Origin: Wurfbainia villosa | Lineage: Eukaryota; Streptophyta; Magnoliopsida; Zingiberales; Zingiberaceae | Length of the DNA: 64,000 bases | NCBI GenBank assembly: GCA_025175895.1 | Contig: CM045990.1 | Location: forward strand, 58,529,704 to 58,593,703 | Direction: 5' to 3' | Shown: positions 56,726 through 64,000 of the stretch, piece after piece | Position numbering within the stretch: position 1 is the stretch's first letter | Layout of the letters: the number at the start of each line of letters is the position of its first letter | Notes under the pieces: model-generated | What the model saw: the letters and a program-made list of their open reading frames with translations, nothing else | Databases searched by the model: none | Told to the model about the DNA's origin: nothing | Made by a program: the position numbers and the translations under genes

Positions 56726-57741
56726 ATCTCCCCCTTTTTGATCTATGGCAAACCAATACAAAGTTAAGGGAAAAATTAAAGCATAAAACAAGTAGACTAA
56801 ATGATAAATGTTATTTTCAAAAACTCCTTCTTAACCCTAGGTGAGTTTTGAAAGAGATAATTTAATTTTTAAAATTAAATTTTATGTTACTCCCCCTTAA
56901 CTTGAACTCTTCTCCCCCTTTTGCCATAAATCAAAAAAAAGTTGGGGTTTTTTTATATAAAATAGGGGTTTAAAACAACATTGTATATGCATGCATCTAG
57001 ATAAATCAATTATGAGTCCAAGCATGTGTCTAGCTGTAGTTAGGTAGATTGGTTCGAGGTGTGTCCCTCTGCACCAATAATCTAAAGGTTTGTAATATAA
57101 CCCTTAGGGTTAGTTCGCTCTCCCCCTTAGTCAAATATATAGAGTATAAGAGATGTAGGGGGCGCTAAACTTTGGCCTAGAGAGTTGTAAATAGTCGTTA
57201 AATACAATAGTTGAGAAAACAAGTAGCATTTTGAAAAGGTTATATTTCAATTATCCTTAACATCTCACCCATTCTATGTGTCTCAGAATTTGTTCACCTT
57301 ATATGTTTTGTGAGATGATTTGAACTTAATTAGAGATAGTCAACCTTGGGTTAGATTTGGATTTAACCTTTAGATCATTAAGTAACTTTTCGAGAAACTG
57401 GATTCTAGGTCGTGGCGAGGCACAGGGGCCTTCTTTGATCGGAACAATGACCACTTCCTTAGACAAAGCCAAATTTAAATAAAATATCACTTAAGTCACT
57501 TAGGGTTACTTTCTGGTCCAATTAGTTTAGGATACGATGAGGTAGCTTCAGCTAGTTCCACTCGGTCAAATGCACCCTGCTAGATATGCCTTATGTAGCT
57601 CGAATACACGAGATTTTGTTTCCCTAACGTACTATCATCTCGCCGCATTCTGATACTATGTTGTCAAGAGTTGACTAACTATTTTCCCTATCTATCCATT
57701 CTAAAAATTAAAATAAAATAACTAATCATGCAATGGTTTTG
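56726..57741 (-). other. E 3' untranslated region, no pol
   Basis: Polypurine tract at 56726-56740 (minus AAAAAGGGGGAGAT), with extra CCCCCTT sites near 56890, 56911 and 57120. The roughly 1 kb between gag and LTR contains no pol motif in any frame; in D this distance holds all of pol. 57400-57480 (GTGGCGAGGCACAGGGGCCTTCTT...) matches the D spacer at about 41280-41340, so the deletion lies downstream of that point. Confidence 0.78.
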
Positions 57742-59315
57742 CTAAGGAAGCGGGTATACTATTTTAGTGCTAGCTCCCCCTAGACCATTGAACCAATATG
57801 GTATATTCAAATAATGAACTTGATTCTGGGGAATCCAATACTTATTAGTCCTTATATGTGAGTTCAATAAAACCTTTGGGACCCATGCTTGGACTCTTTG
57901 ATGACTACGATTCACAATAGACATGTAAGATCTATTCGTAGTCGTTGACCTAAATCCGAGTCCGACTTTGTTGTACACGGCTCTTTGGGTTCCAAGTAGT
58001 CTGTTAAGATTCTTAGATACCAATGTGAACCTTTCTAACATAGCCTCGACCTCTTGAACTCGGTCTTTCAAGAGAGAATTCTCCTCCTCACGTTTTTCAA
58101 CTTGGGTTGAGTTTCACTCTTGAACTTGACTAGTTGAAGAGGATAGAGTAGCCTCTTGCTTGAGGGTTTCAACCTCCTCAAGTAATGACTCAACCCTAGA
58201 CTCAGACTTAGTTAATTTCCTAGTAAGCATTTTAATTGTAATGTAAAGTGTACTAATTAAAGAGCGGCTAACCTTGACTTTCCTTTTTGGTTCGGCTTTG
58301 AGTTTCCTCTCGAAGTAGTCTTCGGGGTCGGAGTCGGAGTTGTAGTTGGACTCGAATTCGGATTCTGACTCAGACTCCTCCGGTCTTGCCATGTAAGCTA
58401 TGTCGACACCTTCTTCTCCGTTGTCCCAATTTGCATGGAAGGCTTTCCTTGCTCCCTTTTGCTTTGGCCGCCTCCTTGACTTGAATTGCTCTTAGTTCTT
58501 GTTCTTCAATTGCCTTCTTTCTTGTCCAACTATTCTCCGCACCATGTTGACTATTGCGGCCTCCTCTTCGGATTAGGATTCAGATTCATCCTTGGGTTCG
58601 GATCCATCTTCTTGCTCGGGAGGTGGCATGCTCTTCTCCTTTCTTCTTCGTCCTACAAGTAAAGCAATACTTCTCTCGACCGAGACCGCGTTAGTTTGTT
58701 CATGTAACTCAAATTCTGAAAAGAATTCGTCTAACCTAATATTAGATAAATCTTTAGATACCTTGTAGACATCAACCATGGATGCCCACAAGGTGGTCCT
58801 AGGAAAAGCATTAAGAGCGTACTTTATTACATCCCGATTGTCTACCTTTTGTCCGATGGCATGTAGGCCTTTCAAAATGTCTTGGATCCGTGCATGGAGT
58901 TGTGAAGTAGTCTCGTGATCCTGCATCTTTAGATTATATATTTTATTTAAAAGTAAATATCTTTTACATACCTTAGCATCGGACATCCCTTCGTGTAGAT
59001 CAATTAATTTGTTCCAGAGGTCTTTGGTGCTAATGAATGGTCCAAGTCGGTTGAGCTCCTCCTTGGACAAGCCGCATTGTAATATTTGGGTTGCTCTTGC
59101 ATCGGCTTTGATTTGCCTCTTGGTTGCATTGGTCCACTTGTCGAAATCCAAGGGCTCCCCTTGAGCATTGGTGGGTAGAGCAAAGTCGGTTTGGATTATT
59201 ATCCAAGTCTCGACTTATGTTTTCAAGAAACACTCCATCCGACCTTTCCAATAACGGAAATCATTTCCGTTAAAGAATGGAGGTCGGGTGGTGCTATACC
59301 CTCAATGTGAGCCAT
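57742..59315 (-). pseudogene. gag: E gag, lacking zinc knuckle
   Basis: Starts MAHIEG at 59315, shifts frame at once, and is open at 59151-58573 (QILQCGLSKEELNRLGPF, STKDLWNKLIDLHEG, NAFPRTTLWASMVDVYK). 58392-58114 holds the coiled coil (LTKSESRVESLLEEVETLKQE) and 58071-57742 the conserved GTQRAVYNKVGLGF and RSYMSIV block. Between the two main blocks, where D has CYECNRFGHIKSEC, no CCHC box is found in any frame. A TAA at about 58576 and frame shifts show it is not translatable as one protein. Confidence 0.83.
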
Positions 59316-59778
59316 TATATCTCTTGTAAAATATGAATAAAAACCAAAAGGAATTCCAAGACTTGGACTTGGATTAGTAATGCAGGAAATAATAAGAAAT
59401 AAATAGAAATAAATAAAAAGAATAAGAAACTAACAAAAACTAGAAACTTACGACCTTAGATGTCCCCGAAAGGGCACTAAACGTCGGTTTTTGGGGATAA
59501 AGACAACTTGTTAGATCTCTAAGAGAGCTTCGATTTGGTAGGTAGATTGTTGTGTGAGTCCATTTGTGCGGAAAGTTATAGTCATTTTACCGTCGGCTAC
59601 TCCAAAAGAGAATACTTGCAAACACACAACCAAAAGAAAAGTACCAAGACTTCGTCTTGGATTAGTAGTGCGGTTGAAAAAAATCCTAAAAAAACATGAA
59701 TCAAAAAATACGAAAAGAAGTCCAAAAAGTGCTAGATTGATGGTTTCACCAAATCTTAGCGCCCCCACTCTAATCCTA
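59316..59778 (-). other. E leader and decayed primer site
   Basis: About 460 bp. The end near the LTR reads CCACTCTAATCCTAAT on the plus strand, recognisable as a mutated GGCTCTGATACCAAT (initiator-Met primer site complement). Confidence 0.65.
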
Positions 59779-59780
59779 AT

Positions 59781-60447
59781 TGTTGGATCAAGAAGCGTCG
59801 CTAGAGGGGGGTGAATAGCGAGCGTAAAACTTTTCTTTTCATTCGTTCAATAAACGAGCAAGCACAGTGGAAAAATAAAAAGGACAAGTTTATTTTTACT
59901 TGGTCCACAACCCAACGGTTGCTACTCCAAGGCCCCGCGATCCTTGACCGCGTACGAAGGGGAAATCCACTATAAGGTCTCCTCCTCGTTGGAGGTAGGA
60001 GACAATGAACACAAAATCGAAAGCACGAGGATGAGGCAACAAGCTTACCTCACCTCGTTATGATTAAAACAAAAAATACAATAAATAAAAATACTTGCTA
60101 CTGTTGCCGACGAAGAAGATGAAAGCTTGACATCACGTCGGCGTTATGACGGTGTTGGAGCTTTGGCATTGTAGGAGCACTTAAGAATAATCTTGATTGA
60201 TTTTTGGGTTGGAGTCCTCCCCTCCTTTTATAGAGTTTTGCCTTGGAATAAGTCTTCTCATCTTTTGGAAATGATCACAAGGTGGTACCATATTTTATCG
60301 CGAAGTGGTCGCGTTAAATATTATCCGTTTTGACCTAGATCAAAAGGCTGATTCATCGCCATCAGTCGACTAATGCCTTCCATCAGTCGACTAATGTGCA
60401 TCAGTCGACTGCCCAATGACCAGCAGTCGACTGCCAGCCTGGCCACT
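59781..60447 (-). mobile_element. E 5' LTR, outer part missing
   Basis: 667 bp matching the first part of 55637-56725 as far as GCCAGCCTGGCCACT, then replaced by TGTAACGCTCG. TATA at 60224-60235. Confidence 0.87.
60358..60440. repeat. CAGTCGACTG palindrome repeats in E LTR
   Basis: Four CAGTCGACT(G/A) motifs within about 80 bp. The equivalent stretch of the other LTR (56220-56300) has mostly decayed copies. Confidence 0.75.
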
Positions 60448-60890
60448 TGTAACGCTCGTAAAATTTCTAGTAAATTTAATAAGAATTTTGCAGGATTATA
60501 ATGGGCTTTTATGTGGGCTCTTTCAAAAATAAAAGAGAATAGAGCCAAAAAGGATGCATGGCCTAATGTTTGAACCCTGAACCTCCAAGCAGGTAACTAA
60601 ACCTTAAGATGCATGTGATAACCAAAAGCCCAACAGGGGTGTGCTGATAGAAGGGTAAGGGAAATGATAGATAAGGGTAGGGAAGGCAAAGGGACACCTT
60701 CACTTGAATAAATAGGAGTAAAGAGGAGACAAGAGAACATCAATTCATCATTCTCTTCTTCCTTTCTTCTTCCTCCACCGAAAACCAACCCTCTCCCTTC
60801 TCCCATTTCCGAAACCTCAAGAAGAAAAGAGGAGGCTTTGTCTTGGCTCCAAGGGTATAGTTCTATTAGTAAACCAAGCGAAAGGATGTA
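60448..60890 (+). mobile_element. Putative LTR start (G), lineage unclear
   Basis: TGTAACGCTCGTAAAATTTC interrupts the E LTR exactly at a TG. About 260 bp on is ATAAATAGGA (60708-60717), TATA-like, followed by a pyrimidine-rich stretch as in LTR R/U5 regions. TGTAACGCC/CACCC-type beginnings are common in Ty3-gypsy chromovirus LTRs, so this may be one; no coding domain confirms it. Confidence 0.45.
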
Positions 60891-60907
60891 AGTAATCCAC
60901 TCACCTG

Positions 60908-62461
60908 CAGTACAAGTTGTTTCGATTGTTAGATTTCTTAAGATCCCCCCTGGAAGTTTCGGCCAAGACATGTTTGGGATATCAATGATCCACCATACCA
61001 TGCTATATGTATATATGATGTTAACATGATGTTAGTTAGACCTTGTACAAGTTGTTTGAGTGTTTGATTTCAAACCCCTCTTTAAAAGTTTCGGCCAAGT
61101 CCCTATTTATGCCTACTAATGATCTTCCATGTCATGCTACATGTATATAAGATGTTAACATGATGTAGTTAGGCTTTGTGTAAGTTGTTTGAGTATTTGA
61201 ATCCTTAAAACCTCTATTAGAGTTTTCAGCCAAACCATGTTTATGCTTGCTAGTGATGTTTCATGCAATACTATATATGTATATGATGTTATCATGATGT
61301 TAGTTAGACCTTGTACAAGTTTTTTTAGGGTTTGAATTCTTAAGATCCCCATTGGAAGTTTTTGGCCAAACCATGTTTATGCTTGCTAATGATGTTTCAT
61401 GCCATACTATATATGTATATGATGTTATCATGATGTTTGTTTAGACCTTGTACAAGTTGTTTTAGGGTTTGAATTCTTAAGATCCCTTCCTTGGATGTTT
61501 CGGCCAAACCATGTTCATGCTCACCAATGATCTTCCATGCCATGATATGCCTATATATGATGTTAACATGTTGATAGTTAGACTTTGTACAAGTATGTTT
61601 GAGTGTTTGATTTCATAAGACCTTCCCTTGGATGTTTCGGCCAAACCATGTTCATGCTCACCAATGATCCTCCATACCATGCTATATGTATATGTGATGT
61701 TAACATGATGTTAGTTAGACCTTGTACTAGTTGTTTGAATGTTTGATTTAAAACCCCTCTTTGAAAGTTTCGGCCAAGTCCCAATTTATGCCTACTAATG
61801 ATCTTCCATGCCATGCTACATGTATATAAGATGTTAACATGATGTAGTTAGGCTTTGTGTAAGTTGTTTGAGTATTTGAATCCTTAAAACCTCTATAAGA
61901 GTTTTCAGCCAATCCATGTTTATGCTTGCTAGTGATGTTTCATGCCATACTATATATGTATATGATGTTATCATGATGTTAGTTAGACCTTGTACAAGTT
62001 GTTTTAGGGTTTGAATTCTTAAGATCCCCCTTGGAAGTTTTCGGCCAAACCATGTTTATGCTTGCTAATGATGTTTCATGCCATACTATATATGTATATG
62101 ATGTTATCATGATGTTGGTTTAGACCTTGTACAAGTTGTTTAAGGGTTTGAATTCTTAAGATCCCTTCCTTGGATGTTTCGGCCAAACCATGTTCATGCT
62201 CACCAATGATCTTCCATGCCATGATATGCCTATATATGATGTTAACATGTTGATAGTTAGACTTTGTACAAGTATGTTTGAGTGTTTGATTTCCTAAGAC
62301 CTTCCCTTGGATGTTTCGGCCAAACCATGTTCATGCTCACCAATGATCCTCCATACCATGCTATATGTATATATGATGTTAACATGATGTTAGTTAGGCC
62401 TTGTGTTAGTATGTTTGAATGTTTGTTTTCTTAAAACCTCCATTAAGGGTTTCGGCCAAGA
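60908..62461. repeat. 136-bp tandem array with 679-bp higher-order period
   Basis: At least eleven monomers of 134-138 bp sharing GATGTTA(A/T)CATGATG, TTAGAC(C/T)TTGTACAAG and TTTCGGCCAA. GATGTTA starts at 61017, 61151, 61285, 61421, 61559, 61696, 61830, 61964, 62100, 62238 and 62375. The spacings 134,134,136,138,137 repeat exactly, giving two full 679-bp blocks (61017-61695, 61696-62374) and part of a third. Equivalent monomers of the two blocks are far more alike than neighbours. Confidence 0.9.
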
Positions 62462-62744
62462 CCAATAATTAGGGTTAGGAAGAGATTCCAAGCCCCTCTA
62501 TGGTTGCTAAGAATCCCCCATGTTAGGTAGTATGTGATGGTATTGGTTATCATCCTTAAAACATGCTTATGCTTACTAATGATTCTCCATACCATAATGT
62601 ATATGTATATATGATGTTGACATGATGATAGTTAGACTTTATAATAGCATGATTTGTTTATGCCACTACCTTATGTCCATGTTAATTGTATTAATGTATG
62701 CTTATGTTATGCTCATTGTGTCATGATTGTAGGTTTTGCCGGGA
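62462..62744. other. Degenerate array edge and unassigned sequence
   Basis: One diverged monomer-like stretch (ATGATGTTGACATGATGATAG near 62612), then sequence leading to the B3 primer site. It does not match the B2 leader, so either the B3 internal region differs or B3 is recombinant here. Confidence 0.5.
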
Positions 62745-62757
62745 AGCTCTGATACCA
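62745..62757 (-). promoter_or_regulatory. B3 primer-binding site
   Basis: Minus strand TGGTATCAGAGCT, two bases from the LTR edge, as in B2. Confidence 0.85.
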
Positions 62758-62759
62758 AT

Positions 62760-64000
62760 TGAAGGGTTTTGCTTATCGAGTCTGTGAGGGGAAACTTCGC
62801 TTCCCACTTCACCTCGGTTGCTTGATCATTGCGATCCATTCTATGTCCCCGGATTACAAAATTTAATCTTAGACAAAAGAGATTGCCAAAACAACAAGTC
62901 ATCGTCATGCTATTCGTTTAGAGAGGTCACTTGAACAAACTCGTTGTTCAAGCGACCATCCTCTATTCTATGAGTAGCCGCAGAATAGACAATATCCGGA
63001 TCGCCGGTTTTTGTGTTTATGCTCGGGATCCAAGTATTATTTAGCCATATACAAATTTATATCATGCTCATAGTTGAGAAAAAAAAACAAGCAACAAAAG
63101 AGAATAGAGAATAGGTATACCTCTCGATCTTCTAATGTATGACCTTCCTCCTTTCGGACGTCGTGTGGGCGACGATCTACCAAAAGTCGAAGCTCCTAGA
63201 ACACAAATCTTCCTTCCTTGCTCTTCCAAAGCAAAAGGAAGAATAGAAATAAGGTTCTTCTCCTCCCTAAACCAACCAACAAAAAACAAAAGGAATCCTT
63301 GCCGCCGGCCAACTAGGAGGAGGAGATGATGATGGAAACCGACCAAGACATCAAGGGAGACCCCAAAGTATTGTTTCCACCACTCAAGGAGAAGAGAGGA
63401 GAGTCTTTTGGGTTCTGGCCAAGGGCTGGAAAAGAGCTTGAGAGGCTGTTGGACGCCGGCCAAGTTGAAGGAAGAAGAAGAAAAGGAACAACTTCCTTAT
63501 TTGGTGCCGCCCAAGCCTCCAAAACCCTAAGCCTCCAAACCCTAATCCTATCTCAATTAGGATTCCTCTCTTGCCTCCAAAAACCCTAGCTCTCCTTGGA
63601 TTAATTCCCACTCCAACCCCTTGCCCTCCTTTTATAGAGTTAGTGATAAGCCTCCTTTTAATCTCCACCATTGGTTCTAGGGATTTAATCTCAACCGTCG
63701 GATCTAGAGATTTAATCTCAACCGTCGGATCTAGAGATTTAATCTCTACCTTTGGATCTAGAGTTTTGTTTCTATCCATTGGATCTAAGCTTCATGAGGT
63801 GTTAATAGGCTACATTAGGGACCATGAGGAGGAGTTGGGTCTTGGCCACCCATGGATCAAGGCCACATAAAGTCCGATCAACTAATGATAATCCAATCCG
63901 CTAAAGGATCATCATCGATCTACCTCACCAACCCCCATATGATAATATGGGCTCCATATATTATTTGTACATTTTCTCCCCGTGTTTAAGATCTCGAATG
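62760..64000 (-). mobile_element. B3 5' LTR, cut by window end
   Basis: Reverse complement of the B LTR from its 3' end (plus strand TGAAGGGTTTTGCTTATCGAG) to the point equivalent to 19244 in B2. It includes the U3 27-bp repeats (63655-63788) and TATA (63628-63639). About 690 bp of LTR lie beyond the window. A 99-residue frame at 63571-63870 arises from the repeats and is not a gene. Confidence 0.9.

Larger units (their letters stand above)
55637..60447 (-). mobile_element. E, gag-only SIRE-like element
   Basis: Minus-strand element with 3' LTR at 55637-56725, a gag remnant and a partial 5' LTR at 59781-60447. Only about 3.05 kb of internal DNA: it has a Gag similar to D but no protease, integrase, RT or RNase H. 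Its right end is cut by sequence starting TGTAACGCTCG. It resembles gag-carrying non-autonomous LTR elements (TR-GAG type). Confidence 0.85.

Noticed and set aside
60597..61001. A 134-residue minus-strand frame
   Set aside because: Runs antisense through the LTR-like start and the first array monomer; no domain.
60908..62461. CRISPR-like array of regularly spaced repeats
   Set aside because: Units are 134-138 bp contiguous monomers with no short-repeat/unique-spacer pattern, and the setting is plant retrotransposon DNA.
63571..63870. A 99-residue frame with LISTVGSRD repeats
   Set aside because: The repeats are the antisense of the 27-bp B LTR U3 units, also present in B2 as non-coding LTR.

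Overview
The window is plant nuclear heterochromatin-like DNA made almost entirely of LTR retrotransposons. I see no host gene, tRNA, rRNA or CRISPR array. The evidence is Ty1-copia Gag-PR-IN-RT-RH reading frames, long LTRs with TG...CA ends and TATA boxes, primer sites complementary to initiator tRNA-Met, polypurine tracts, and 5-bp target duplications. A flowering plant with a repeat-rich genome fits best; species cannot be read from this sequence.

I use working names. Family A (Tork/Angela, BARE-1-like, LTR about 2.1-2.2 kb) is present as A0 and a second 3' fragment (+, 1-7298), A1 (-, 7299-16672) and A3 (-, 42343-51502). Family B (Tork-like, LTR about 1.93 kb) is present as B1 (+, split), B2 (+, complete, inside B1) and B3 (-, cut by the window end). 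C (+) is a relative of A. D (-) and E (-) are SIRE/Maximus-like, with LTRs about 1.1 kb. F is a solo LTR. G is an unclassified LTR-like start followed by a tandem array.

Layout: 1-7298 holds two + strand 3' portions of family A. 7299-16672 is A1, facing them tail to tail. 16673-18551 and 27335-29560 are the halves of B1, split by B2 (18552-27334, target duplication CGTAG). 29561-31599 is a poorly recognised stretch with decayed reading frames and a direct duplication. 31600-55636 is element C, interrupted by solo LTR F (34206-36158, ATAGG) and by D (36524-53776, GTCTG); D is itself interrupted in gag by A3 (42343-51502, CGGAT). 55637-60447 is E, a gag-only SIRE-like element lying in the 3' LTR of C. 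60448-62744 has an LTR-like start and a 136-bp repeat array with a 679-bp higher-order period. 62745-64000 is the primer site and LTR of B3.

The nesting gives a relative order: C before F, D and E; D before A3; B1 before B2. No element looks fully coding-competent. The A copies share defects (an RNase H deletion, a nonsense codon and an altered primer-site junction), which suggests that already defective templates were mobilised in trans. The most unusual signals are the five-monomer higher-order array, the shared A-family lesions, the gag-only element E, and a quartet of small conserved hairpins in the A leader.
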